This document shows, piece by piece, positions 34,573 through 42,794 of a stretch of 64,000 nt of DNA (positions within the stretch are counted from its first letter, which is position 1; each line of letters begins with the position of its first letter). The notes under the pieces were generated by a model. It was not told the origin of the DNA and did no database searches. It saw nothing but the letters and a program-made list of their open reading frames with translations. Source of the DNA: Ruminiclostridium cellobioparum DSM 1351 = ATCC 15832 (lineage in GTDB: Bacteria > Bacillota > Clostridia > Acetivibrionales > DSM-1351); the NCBI RefSeq assembly GCF_000621505.1, contig NZ_JHYD01000002.1:248001-312000 (forward strand), read 5' to 3'. The position numbers were made by a program, and so were the translations under genes.

Positions 34573-36282
34573 ATGAAAGACAAACCGTTGTATGAAGTGA
34601 GAAAGATCTCTAATCTCAAGGACATGATTGAACAGAGTGCAAAGCTTTATGCCGACAAGGCCGCTTTCCTTGTCAAGCCGAGAACAGGGGGAGATTATGT
34701 CCCTGTATCCTTTAAAAAGTTCAAGGAAGATATTGACGCCCTGGGGACAGCTTTGTTGAGTCTGGAGCTTAAAGGTAAAAAAATTGCTTTGATCGGTGAA
34801 AACAGATATGAATGGGCAACCTCCTATCTTGCTGTCTGCAATGGAACCGGGATTATTGTTCCGTTGGACAAGGAGCTCCCGCAGAATGAGATAGAGAACT
34901 GCTTGCTGCGCAGCCATGCGGATGCCATAATTTTTTCAGGAGGAGTATCCAATAATATCGAAAACATTTTAAAGAATATAACCAGCTGCAAATACTTTAT
35001 CAATATGGATATCGAGGAGGATACCGACGGTCAGCTTTCATACGGCAGGCTGATGCAGAAAGGAAAGGAACTCCTGGCACAGGGAAGAAAAGAGTATCTG
35101 GACGCAGTCATTGATAATGAAGCTATGGATATTCTATTGTTCACATCGGGAACCACTGATAAATCCAAGGCAGTTATGCTGTCCCACAGAAATATAGCGG
35201 AAAATCTCATGGCCATGTGCTCTATGCTGTATATAGACGATAAGGATGTATTTTTATCGGTATTGCCCATGCACCACACATATGAGTGTACCTGCGGCTT
35301 CCTGTGCCAGATGTACAGGGGCAGCACGGTGGCTTTTTGTGAAGGCCTGCGCCATATAGTGAAAAATTTAAGGGAATCGGGCTGTACCGTAATGAACGGG
35401 GTTCCCCTTGTGTTCGAATCCATTTACAAGCAGCTTATGAATCAGGTTGCCAAGAAACCCGGAGGACCGGGAAAACTCAAACTGGGAATCAGACTGAGTA
35501 AAATAGCCGGAGTTTTCGGTGCGGATATCAGAAGAAAGCTCTTTGCCGAGATTCACGATGCCCTTGGGGGCCACTTGAGGTTATTTATAAGCGGAGCTGC
35601 TGCAATTGATCCTATGGTATCCAAAGGCTTCCGTGAAATAGGAATAAAACTGGTACAGGGTTATGGCCTTACCGAATGTGCACCCATAGTGGGCTTGAAC
35701 AGGGACTGCTGGTTCAAGGACGATGCGGCAGGCCTTCCGCTGCCGGGTCTGCAGGTCGTAATCAATAAGCCCAACAGTGAGGGTATCGGTGAAATCAAGG
35801 TCAAGGGACCCAGTGTCATGCTGGGTTATTATGAAAATAAAGAGGCCACCGATGCCAGCATACGGGACGGCTGGTTTTATACGGGGGACATGGGTTTTAT
35901 GGATTCTGACGGTTTCATACACATAACCGGCAGACAGAAAAATGTCATTGTTACCAAAAACGGCAAAAATGTATATCCCGAAGAAATTGAAACTCTCCTC
36001 AACAGAAGTGATTATATAAAGGAGTCCCTTGTTTACGGTACTGAGGGAAAGGATGACGTGGTTGTCTGCGCCCAGATTGTGCCGGACAGGGAGAAGATTG
36101 AGGAGGATGTAAAGAATGGTGTTATCGGACAGGCAGACGTGAATGCAATAATCGGTTCCGAGGTTAAGAGAATTAACAGGGAACTGGTTACCTACAAGTA
36201 TGTTAAGGAATTTACGCTAAGGGATAACGAGTTCGAAAAGACAACAACCAAAAAGATAAAAAGATATCAGGAGCTAGCTTAA
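34573..36282 (+). CDS. AMP-forming acyl-CoA synthetase (long-chain fatty acid ligase-like)
   Basis: A 569-residue adenylate-forming enzyme. The AMP-binding motif reads FTSGTTDKSKAVMLSH (from F190), where the usual glycine after TT is aspartate and the next glycine is alanine. Further motifs are YGLTECAPIVG, GWFYTGDMG and the C-terminal GRQKNVIVTKNGKNVYPEEIE with the catalytic lysine near the end (TTKKIKR). The family activates fatty acids or related acids as CoA thioesters, usually at the membrane. The substrate is not evident. TTGGAGGG precedes the ATG. The following suhB gene has its own leader. Confidence 0.87.
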   Translation: MKDKPLYEVRKISNLKDMIEQSAKLYADKAAFLVKPRTGGDYVPVSFKKFKEDIDALGTALLSLELKGKKIALIGENRYEWATSYLAVCNGTGIIVPLDKELPQNEIENCLLRSHADAIIFSGGVSNNIENILKNITSCKYFINMDIEEDTDGQLSYGRLMQKGKELLAQGRKEYLDAVIDNEAMDILLFTSGTTDKSKAVMLSHRNIAENLMAMCSMLYIDDKDVFLSVLPMHHTYECTCGFLCQMYRGSTVAFCEGLRHIVKNLRESGCTVMNGVPLVFESIYKQLMNQVAKKPGGPGKLKLGIRLSKIAGVFGADIRRKLFAEIHDALGGHLRLFISGAAAIDPMVSKGFREIGIKLVQGYGLTECAPIVGLNRDCWFKDDAAGLPLPGLQVVINKPNSEGIGEIKVKGPSVMLGYYENKEATDASIRDGWFYTGDMGFMDSDGFIHITGRQKNVIVTKNGKNVYPEEIETLLNRSDYIKESLVYGTEGKDDVVVCAQIVPDREKIEEDVKNGVIGQADVNAIIGSEVKRINRELVTYKYVKEFTLRDNEFEKTTTKKIKRYQELA

Positions 36283-36302
36283 AATTTTTTGAGTAAATCA
36301 TA

Positions 36303-36432
36303 TAGCGCACATGGCCAATTAACCTCCTTTATTCGCCTTATAGCGGATGAGGAGTGAACAAATTACATTACATTTTTGTGGCTGCTATTGCGGCTCAAAG
36401 CCATTGGCTTAGGAGGTTAATTCAATTAGCAT
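36303..36432 (+). promoter_or_regulatory. RBS-sequestering leader element, copy 1 (before suhB)
   Basis: AATTAACCTCC (36317-36327) is exactly complementary to GGAGGTTAATT (36412-36422), which contains the ribosome site of the next gene. Between them lie a hairpin CTCC-TTTATTCG / CGGAT-GAGGAG (36324-36354), which competes for the same CCTCC, and a GCTGC/GCGGC hairpin followed by GGCTCA. Related copies occur at 37428, 37655 and 42224. The 16-base distance from GGAGG to ATG is unusually long. Confidence 0.65.
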
Positions 36433-37227
36433 ATGGATAAAATACTGGATAATGCAATAAATGAAGCTGTAAACCTTGTCAGGGAAGTAAGTGAGTATTT
36501 GTTATGTGACATGGATGATAAAAAGGTTCTGACAAAAAGCGGGGATGCCAATTTTGTCACCGAAATAGACTTAAAGGTTCAGGAAATCATGATAAAAGGC
36601 TTAAAAGAAATCCTGCCGGAAAGTAATATTATTGCCGAGGAAACAAATGAAAATGACTTTACACTGGGGAAGTACACCTGGATACTGGATCCCGTGGACG
36701 GCACCACCAATCTTATGTACGGTTATAAGTATTCCTGCATAGCACTGGGGCTGGTTGCAGACGGCAGGCCCTATGCCGGAATAGTTTACAATCCTTATCT
36801 AAGGGAGTTGTTTACAGCCCGCAAAGGCGAGGGAGCCTTTGTAAACGGAAAGACCATAACCGTGAGTGACAATAAAATACTGGAAAACTGCCTGATTACC
36901 ATCGGAACCTCTCCTTATGACAAGGGGAAGGCTGACGAAACCTTCAGAATAACAAAAAATGTTTTTCTTAAATGCAGAGATATAAGACGTTCGGGCTCGG
37001 CAGCACTTGATATATGCAATGTGGCAGCCGGACGGACTGACGGCTTTTATGAAATGGAGCTCCGGCCCTGGGATTATGCCGCGGCGTCGGTTATCCTGGA
37101 GGAAGCGGGAGGCTGTATCACAGAATGGTCGGGTGACAAACTGAGCTACATACGTGAGCATCAGGCAATGGCTACAAACGGCCATATACATTTTGAGCTC
37201 AAGGAAGTTATAAATAGCAAGGAATAA
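36433..37227 (+). CDS. Inositol monophosphatase family protein
   Basis: A 264-residue Mg2+-dependent phosphatase of the IMPase/FBPase fold. Metal-binding residues are visible: E69-E70 in IIAEET, and D86, D89 in DPVDGTTNL (86-94). The distal aspartate lies in RPWDYAAAS, and GSAALDICNVA precedes it. Members dephosphorylate inositol-1-phosphate, fructose-1,6-bisphosphate or similar esters; SuhB-type members also touch ribosome biogenesis. The substrate here is open. It is preceded by the RBS-sequestering leader element and followed by a terminator. Confidence 0.88.
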   Translation: MDKILDNAINEAVNLVREVSEYLLCDMDDKKVLTKSGDANFVTEIDLKVQEIMIKGLKEILPESNIIAEETNENDFTLGKYTWILDPVDGTTNLMYGYKYSCIALGLVADGRPYAGIVYNPYLRELFTARKGEGAFVNGKTITVSDNKILENCLITIGTSPYDKGKADETFRITKNVFLKCRDIRRSGSAALDICNVAAGRTDGFYEMELRPWDYAAASVILEEAGGCITEWSGDKLSYIREHQAMATNGHIHFELKEVINSKE

Positions 37228-37315
37228 AATATAATCAAGTCAAAAGAAATTATAAGCCGGATAATAATATTACTAAGTAATAAATAACAAATAGTAAATA
37301 GTGTGTAAGGTATTT

Positions 37316-37354
37316 GGCGGTCAGTTATTTAATAGCAAACTGGCCGCTGTTTTT
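37316..37354 (+). terminator. Rho-independent terminator after the inositol monophosphatase gene
   Basis: GGCGGTCAGTT (37316-37326) pairs with AACTGGCCGCT (about 37338-37348), followed by GTTTTT. Confidence 0.75.
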
Positions 37355-37382
37355 AATTCCCAATAATTAGCAAAATTGACGC

Positions 37383-37411
37383 TTGACTTAAAATGTACAT
37401 AAAAGTATACT
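37383..37411 (+). promoter_or_regulatory. Sigma-A type promoter of the TraB-family gene
   Basis: TTGACT (37383-37388), 17 bases, TATACT (37406-37411). Transcription from about 37418 would give a leader of about 340 nt before the ATG at 37759, which is long enough for an RNA switch. Confidence 0.7.
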
Positions 37412-37427
37412 GGTGTCAAACTGGGTG

Positions 37428-37600
37428 AGAGCCATGGTCAATTAACCTCCAATATTCACTTTACAGTGGATATTGGAGTGAACATATTTCATTGTTTTTA
37501 TGGCCGCTGTGCGGCTCAAAGCCATAACATGTCAAAGCCATAAAATGGCTTAGGAGGTTTGCTTGAAAGACTTCACTTGCGTTCGTCTTCCAAGCAAACC
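37428..37600 (+). promoter_or_regulatory. RBS-sequestering leader element, copy 2 (distal, TraB leader)
   Basis: AATTAACCTCC (37440-37450) can pair with GGAGGTT (37553-37559). Inside are a 13-bp hairpin CTCCAATATTCAC / GTGGATATTGGAG (37447-37459, 37466-37478) and GCCGC-TGT-GCGGC followed by GGCTCAAAGCCAT. The GGAGGTT strand overlaps a competing perfect stem GGTTTGCTTG / CAAGCAAACC (37556-37565, 37591-37600). No gene starts behind this copy, so its Shine-Dalgarno-like strand is a mimic. Confidence 0.6.
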
Positions 37601-37615
37601 TGTGAACTTATGGCC

Positions 37616-37758
37616 GTGCGAAATATTCAAAGTATTTTAGCAATACTTTGAAAGCGCACATGGCCAATTAACCTCCTTTATTCGCCACATTGCGATAAAG
37701 GATATAAGTTTTCATCACTTTTTGTGCCTTGAGCACAGCGAAAGGAATGATAGTTAAT
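37616..37758 (+). promoter_or_regulatory. RBS-sequestering leader element, copy 3 (proximal, TraB leader)
   Basis: A hairpin GTGCG...TTCAAAGTAT / ATACTTTGAA...CGCAC (37616-37659) leads into GCGCACATGGCCAATTAACC, identical to copy 1. AATTAACCTCCTTTATTCGC (37666-37685) can pair in blocks with the ribosome region of the TraB gene: ATTAAC with GTTAAT (37753-37758), TCCTTT with AAAGGA (37741-37746), CGC with GCG (37738-37740). The 3' part (37717-37758) is shared with the ldh leader. Confidence 0.6.
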
Positions 37759-38916
37759 ATGGATAAGGATAACGTAACCAGACTGATGTATGGTGATAAA
37801 GAAATAATACTTGTAGGGACTGCCCATGTGTCAAAGGAAAGTACAGAGCTTGTACGGCAGGTTATTGCCGAAGAAACTCCGGACAGTGTGTGCATCGAAC
37901 TTGACGAACAGAGATATGACAGTATTCAAAATCCAAAGAGGTGGGAGAGTACCGATATTGTCAAGGTAGTAAAATCAAAAAAAGTGGGCTTTCTTATAGC
38001 TAATCTGATTTTAAGCGGCTATCAGAAAAAGCTTGCAAAAAAACTCGGAACAAATGTGGGCGGAGAAATGCTTGAGGCAATAGCCTCCGCAAAAGACGTC
38101 AACGCACAACTGGTACTTGCCGACCGCAATATTCAAACCACCTTGCTGCGTATATGGCGTAAATTGAGCCTGTGGGAAAAACTTAAATTAATTTTCAGCC
38201 TGACTTTCTCCTTCGGAGAAGACACCGAAATATCCAGTGAGGATTTACAGGAGCTGCTAAAGGAAGATATGCTGGAGTCGGCTATTTCAGGGCTGCGGAA
38301 GCAATTTCCCGCTGTCGGGCAAATTCTCATTTCTGAGAGGGATCAATATCTGGCCTTTAAAATCAAAAATGCTCCCGGCCAAAAGATAGTGGCCGTTTTA
38401 GGCGGTGCGCACGTTCCGGGAGTGAAAAAGGAAATATTCAAGGAACAGGATATTGAAAGTATCTCTGTTATTCCTCCCAAAAGCAAAATTTCAAAAATAA
38501 CAGCATGGATTATTCCCGCACTGATAACAGGACTTTTTGTCTATGCTTTTATCATGAACATCCAAACAGGCTTGCAGCAATTATCGGCATGGGTTTTATG
38601 GACGGGCTTGCTGGCGTCATTGTTTACTGCCCTATGTTTAGGCCATCCTCTCAGCATCATTACTTCTTTTATTGCAGCTCCAATTACAACCCTGCATCCA
38701 ATGCTGGCCTGCGGCTGGTTTGCAGGATTGGTGGAAGCCACAATAAAAAAACCTACCGTGCAGGATGTTCAAAATATCCAGGAGGATATTTTCAGCTTGA
38801 AGGGTGTGTTAAAAAACCGTTTTTTGAAAACCCTGCTGGTGGTTATAATGTCCAATATCGGTGCTTCCATCGGAACCTTTATCGCAGGTACGGGTATAAT
38901 CAGAAATCTGCTCTGA
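37759..38916 (+). CDS. TraB/PrgY family membrane protein
   Basis: A 385-residue protein. The N-terminal TraB domain (about 1-235) contains the conserved IILVGTAHVSKES, CIELDEQRY and AVLGGAHVPG segments, with a histidine in each end motif; the fold is related to metal-dependent Tiki/GumN-like proteases. About four membrane segments occupy residues 245-385. PrgY/TraB of enterococci shuts down sex-pheromone activity; in clostridia and archaea the role is unknown. The start at 37759 fits the family and the AAAGGA site; an in-frame ATG ten codons upstream lies in the leader. The long leader suggests strong translational control. Confidence 0.87.
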   Translation: MDKDNVTRLMYGDKEIILVGTAHVSKESTELVRQVIAEETPDSVCIELDEQRYDSIQNPKRWESTDIVKVVKSKKVGFLIANLILSGYQKKLAKKLGTNVGGEMLEAIASAKDVNAQLVLADRNIQTTLLRIWRKLSLWEKLKLIFSLTFSFGEDTEISSEDLQELLKEDMLESAISGLRKQFPAVGQILISERDQYLAFKIKNAPGQKIVAVLGGAHVPGVKKEIFKEQDIESISVIPPKSKISKITAWIIPALITGLFVYAFIMNIQTGLQQLSAWVLWTGLLASLFTALCLGHPLSIITSFIAAPITTLHPMLACGWFAGLVEATIKKPTVQDVQNIQEDIFSLKGVLKNRFLKTLLVVIMSNIGASIGTFIAGTGIIRNLL

Positions 38917-39022
38917 TATTACGCTCCGGCGGTAAATTCAAGCCTGATAGTATTATTTGGCACTGCCGGAACTATAATATATTTATGCAGCTAAAGATTA
39001 ACAAGCATTACAGGAGGAGTCA

Positions 39023-40894
39023 ATGTACACGCCTGAAAGTAAATATCAGAGGAGAGCCGACGCCTACGGCAAAAAATTGGATATATATGCAGGCCGGAGC
39101 AATACCATAGGCAATTACAAGCTGTTGGTTTTCTTTGCCGGTGCGGCGCTTGCGGTAATTTTATATATTATGAGACAGTATATAGTGATGGCGGCAGTAC
39201 TTGCAATTTTCGCAGCCGGGTTTATATACCTGTCAATAATACACAACAGGATAATAAAGAATAGGAACTATTCACAGGCAATGCTGCAAATAAACAATAT
39301 GTGTCTTAAAAGGGCAAAGGGTTTATGGACGTCATTCTCAGATACGGGAGAAGAGTTTGTGGATCCCGGCCACAATTATACCCATGACCTTGATCTGTTC
39401 GGAAAAGGTTCCTTGTTTCAAATGATAAATATGACCACCACCTATTCGGGCAGGCAAAAACTTGCCGGTATGTTTTTGCAGCCGCTGGATAAGACTGAGG
39501 ATATAGCCATGAGGCAGGAGGCCGTTGCAGAACTGGCGGAAAAGCTTACCTTCAGGCACCGGATGTACTCAAATGTTCTTATTTCCAACAAAGATATCAT
39601 TTTGACCGATGCTGAGGTGCAGGGGAAAAAACATACCAAATCGCTGATTGATATCATAGACAAACTTGATGCCGTATTCGCCTGGGCAAAGGACACAAAC
39701 AGCCGGTATTCCGCCTCGGGGTTTAAGCTGCTCATAACTGCACTTCCGGTAATAACCCTGCTTTTAACCGTTTTGGCTGTACTGAAGCTTGTACCCTTTT
39801 ACCTGCCCATTGCCGGCTTTGTCATCCAGTTCCTGATGCTGGGGTATAAGATCAATTATAGAAATAAAAGCTTTGAACTGGTTGAAAAGTATTCCAATAC
39901 ACTTAAAGTTTACAGGTCGGTACTTAAACAGTTCGAGGCAGAGAGCTTTGAAAGCCGGCATTTGATAAATTTAAGGGAGCAGCTCAAAGGAGCCTCTCAT
40001 GAACCTGCCTGGAAGCAGATCGAAAGGTTGTCCAAGCTCTGGGAACTGATTGCAAACAGGTATAATTTTCTCTATACCGTTATTAACACTGTCACCTTAT
40101 GGGATTTCCACTGTTTGGCGGCTCTGGAAAAATGGAAAATAACCAGCGGCAGATATGTGGAAAAATGGTTTGACATCATAGGGGAGGTTGAGGCCTTGAG
40201 CAGTTTGGCGGTTATGCGCCACGATAATCCTGACTTTATTATGCCCAGGGTGTCGGAAGAGCTCAAAGGCGGAATCGTTGCAGAACAGCTGGGGCATCCT
40301 TTGCTCACCAAAGGCAGGAAATGCAACGATATCAACATAGACCGGGGGCAGCCCATACTTCTCATCACCGGCTCCAACATGTCGGGAAAAAGCACCTTCC
40401 TGAGAACTGTAGGACTGAGCCTGATATTGTCGTACATGGGACTGCCGGTTTGCGCAAAAGCGTTCAGCTGCCCCGTCATGAAGGTATATGCCTGCATGCG
40501 GACCAGCGATAATCTTGGTCAGAGCGTTTCCTCCTTTTATGCCGAACTTTTGAGAGTCAAATTGATTGTTGAAGCAGTTGACAGGGAAGAAAGGGTATTT
40601 TTCCTTCTGGATGAGATATTTAAAGGAACCAATTCCTCAGACAGGCACACCGGTGCCAGGATGCTCATAAGCCAGCTGGACAGAAAGGGAGCCTGGGGAA
40701 TGGTATCGACTCATGACCTGGAGCTGGCGGACATGGAGCGGGAAAGCGGCAGAAGAATCCGCAATTATCATTTCAAGGAGTATTACAGGGACAATAGTAT
40801 TCATTTTGACTATCAGCTTCGTGAAGGTGTTTCAGACACAAGGAACGCCATATTCCTTATGAAGATGGCAGGTGTGAAGGTGGAAGAAGAGTAA
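39023..40894 (+). CDS. Membrane-associated MutS-like ATPase
   Basis: A 623-residue protein. Its last 190 residues are a MutS-type ABC ATPase: Walker A GSNMSGKST (450-458), SSFYAELLR, Walker B FLLDEIFKGTNSSDR and the MVSTHDLELA switch histidine. The N-terminal mismatch-binding domains of MutS are absent. Instead there are two pairs of membrane segments (about 30-75 and 235-285) and a helical core. Similar proteins are annotated 'MutS-related' or 'DNA mismatch repair protein' in clostridia, but a role in mismatch repair is unlikely given the membrane segments. CAGGAGGAG precedes the ATG. Confidence 0.82.
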   Translation: MYTPESKYQRRADAYGKKLDIYAGRSNTIGNYKLLVFFAGAALAVILYIMRQYIVMAAVLAIFAAGFIYLSIIHNRIIKNRNYSQAMLQINNMCLKRAKGLWTSFSDTGEEFVDPGHNYTHDLDLFGKGSLFQMINMTTTYSGRQKLAGMFLQPLDKTEDIAMRQEAVAELAEKLTFRHRMYSNVLISNKDIILTDAEVQGKKHTKSLIDIIDKLDAVFAWAKDTNSRYSASGFKLLITALPVITLLLTVLAVLKLVPFYLPIAGFVIQFLMLGYKINYRNKSFELVEKYSNTLKVYRSVLKQFEAESFESRHLINLREQLKGASHEPAWKQIERLSKLWELIANRYNFLYTVINTVTLWDFHCLAALEKWKITSGRYVEKWFDIIGEVEALSSLAVMRHDNPDFIMPRVSEELKGGIVAEQLGHPLLTKGRKCNDINIDRGQPILLITGSNMSGKSTFLRTVGLSLILSYMGLPVCAKAFSCPVMKVYACMRTSDNLGQSVSSFYAELLRVKLIVEAVDREERVFFLLDEIFKGTNSSDRHTGARMLISQLDRKGAWGMVSTHDLELADMERESGRRIRNYHFKEYYRDNSIHFDYQLREGVSDTRNAIFLMKMAGVKVEEE

Positions 40895-40923
40895 CATTTT
40901 GTTTATTTCCGGGGGTTATAATA

Positions 40924-41559
40924 ATGGGTCTGACCGATGAAGAAAACAGGGAGTTCGAAAAGCTTTTGATCAGCCATAGAAGGTTTGACGGATGGCTGGC
41001 TATTGTAATTGGATCATTCTTTTTTATCTTTATGGCATTTATGTTTTTGTATTCCTTTGATGTGGACGATTTAGAACGGCCGGACCAGCTGTTCGGGATG
41101 GTCCTGACTTTTGTCTTGCTTGCAGGGCTTGGAGCAATGGTGGTTTTAGGAGGCATAAGAACCCTCCGGAAAAATCCAAATAAAAGAACAAAAGATGAAA
41201 AAGTGGTATTGATAAAAAAGACAGTAAAATTTTTGGCAGTATTTGCATTGATCATTTTAATTATAAAAATAGTGTATACATTCAATTTGCGGCATGACAC
41301 AGTTGTGGTATACCAGCAGAACCAGTTTGAAGCAAATAATATTTATTCAAAATCAGGTGTTTTTAAAAGTGAAAGCCATGAAATTTTCATAAAGGCTTTG
41401 AATATGGAACTGGAATGTTCTAAGGAAGACATCGCTAAAATATGTGATCTGTTAAAAGATCAAAAACATAAAAACACTTTAAAGCTGGAGTATGAGTGGA
41501 ACAGGTTTTTTCCCGACAGGGGAAAGCTTATAAAAATAAGCAAAACCGCTGATCGGTAA
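40924..41559 (+). CDS. Hypothetical protein with three membrane segments
   Basis: A 211-residue protein, not recognised. An N-terminal charged stretch is followed by membrane segments at about 21-42, 57-80 and 101-116. A soluble C-terminal part (about 120-211) of mixed charge follows. It starts 29 bases after the MutS-like gene with GGGGG as ribosome site, so the two are probably co-transcribed. No catalytic motif or cysteine pair is visible. Confidence 0.7.
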   Translation: MGLTDEENREFEKLLISHRRFDGWLAIVIGSFFFIFMAFMFLYSFDVDDLERPDQLFGMVLTFVLLAGLGAMVVLGGIRTLRKNPNKRTKDEKVVLIKKTVKFLAVFALIILIIKIVYTFNLRHDTVVVYQQNQFEANNIYSKSGVFKSESHEIFIKALNMELECSKEDIAKICDLLKDQKHKNTLKLEYEWNRFFPDRGKLIKISKTADR

Positions 41560-41589
41560 ATTAACATAGTAATAGCAATACAGAGACAC

Positions 41590-41621
41590 AGAAATATAGA
41601 AATACAGAAATACAGAAATAT
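41590..41621. repeat. Four tandem 8-bp repeats
   Basis: AGAAATAT, AGAAATAC, AGAAATAC and AGAAATAT follow each other without gap just before the terminator hairpin at 41633. It looks like slippage-prone spacer DNA. Confidence 0.85.
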
Positions 41622-41632
41622 CAGAAAAAACA

Positions 41633-41682
41633 AGGGACTGCCGCAAGAAAAATGCCGTTAGCATTTCTTGTGACCAGTCCCT
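41633..41682. terminator. Bidirectional terminator hairpin
   Basis: Outer arms AGGGACTG / CAGTCCCT (41633-41640, 41675-41682) and inner arms CAAGAAAAATGC / GCATTTCTTG. On the minus strand CTTGTTTTTT follows. It separates the convergent genes ending at 41559 and 41698. Confidence 0.75.
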
Positions 41683-41697
41683 ATTTGTACTGCAAGA

Positions 41698-41904
41698 TCA
41701 ATACTCCTCCTCTTGAATATCAAAAACGAAATTACACTTGTCACATCTGAAAACCAGCAGAGTACCAAAGCTTTCACTCTCGGTTTCTTCCACATGTATA
41801 AGACCTCCGCAGCTGCATTTCTTCGGGTATCCGTTCATGCAGGTACAACATTCGGTATGGCGTGAATTGCGATGTTTAGTTTCAGTTGAACAGGTATTGC
41901 ACAT
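41698..41904 (-). CDS. Small cysteine-rich, probable zinc-binding protein
   Basis: A 68-residue protein with nine cysteines: CxxC at 2-5, C19, C20, C22, a CSC at 30-32, and CxxC at 54-57 in FRCDKCNFVF. The first and last CxxC pairs resemble a zinc ribbon. The C-terminus is acidic. I recognise no named family. ATG at 41904 is nine bases after GGAG; a TTG five codons upstream is a weaker start. Confidence 0.65.
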   Translation of the reverse strand: MCNTCSTETKHRNSRHTECCTCMNGYPKKCSCGGLIHVEETESESFGTLLVFRCDKCNFVFDIQEEEY

Positions 41905-42091
41905 TGACCACCACTCCAATCAGTTATTATGTATTTATTTTAATACATTTTTTAGCAATAGTAAAGGCTTTACGCATGTATACATGAGATTTCATCAGTG
42001 TTTGAGGGTATTTTGAATGATAAATAAATAACAAAGAATATTTAAATAAATGTTAAATAATAAATTCTGTGAAAAAAATATCAAACTCTAA

Positions 42092-42120
42092 TTGACAATG
42101 TGAACTTAAGAACTTACAAT
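42092..42120 (+). promoter_or_regulatory. Sigma-A type promoter of hydCBA
   Basis: A consensus TTGACA (42092-42097), 17 bases, TACAAT (42115-42120). It would give a leader of about 200 nt before hydC. The remaining gap from 41905 to 42091 shows no coding frame or other clear element. Confidence 0.7.
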
Positions 42121-42223
42121 ATAGTTGAGAATGTTAAAAAATTCGCATATTAAAGATACGGTATTTAACAAACTCATTTTTTTATGTGATGAGATTGTAT
42201 ACAAAGTACCTGTAACGGGTTTG

Positions 42224-42323
42224 AAAATGGCTATTTAGCCTCCTTTATTCGCCTGATGCGGATTTAGGAGCTTATATATAATTATTATTTTGATGCCGCG
42301 GTTGCGGCTCATGGGAGGCTAAG
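42224..42323 (+). promoter_or_regulatory. RBS-sequestering leader element, copy 4 (before hydC)
   Basis: TTAGCCTCC (42235-42243) is complementary to GGAGGCTAA (42314-42322), the ribosome site of hydC, which ends one base before the ATG. Compared with the suhB copy, A-U has become G-C at one pair, a compensatory change. Between the arms lie CTCC-TTTATTCG / CGGATTTAGGAG and GCCGC-GGTT-GCGGC followed by TCA, in the same order as in the other copies. Confidence 0.65.
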
Positions 42324-42794
42324 ATGGAGAAGGTTAGAGAAGTGTTGAAGCGCTTTGGCAATTCAAAAGACAATCTTATTCAAGTTATGTTGGAGCTGCA
42401 GAATATTTCGGGTACAAATTCACTGCCACACGAATGGGTTGAATTTGTGGCCGCCGAACTGGATATGCCTTTAAGCAGGGTATACAGTGTTATTACATTC
42501 TATGCAATGTTTGGGACTGAACCCAGGGGAAAATATGTGGTTGAAGTCTGTAAGAGTGCTCCATGTCATGTAACGGGTGCCGGCAGCCTATTGTCAATGC
42601 TGGAAAAAGAATTGAAGGTCAAGCCCGGCCAAACAACTGAAGATGGAGTTTTCACATTGATACAGTCCTCGTGTTTTGGAGCATGTGACATATCTCCGGC
42701 AGTAAAAATCGGTGAGAAGGTTTATGGAAACCTCACACCTCAAAAGCTGAATGAGATTGTAAACTCTTATAGGGAGGGCCGTCATAATGGATAA
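42324..42794 (+). CDS. hydC: NADH-dependent [FeFe]-hydrogenase, gamma subunit (NuoE-like)
   Basis: A 156-residue thioredoxin-fold ferredoxin related to NuoE. The [2Fe-2S] ligands are C76 and C81 (CKSAPCHVTGA) and C117 and C121 (SCFGACDISPAV). It passes electrons between the flavin subunit HydB and the hydrogenase HydA. hydC, hydB and hydA form a tight operon: hydB starts eight bases before hydC ends. The gene lies behind a leader that can hide its ribosome site. Confidence 0.92.
   Translation: MEKVREVLKRFGNSKDNLIQVMLELQNISGTNSLPHEWVEFVAAELDMPLSRVYSVITFYAMFGTEPRGKYVVEVCKSAPCHVTGAGSLLSMLEKELKVKPGQTTEDGVFTLIQSSCFGACDISPAVKIGEKVYGNLTPQKLNEIVNSYREGRHNG

Noticed and set aside
41905-42091. Small gene upstream of the hydCBA promoter
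   Set aside because: Short frames exist, but none has a ribosome site or recognisable product.
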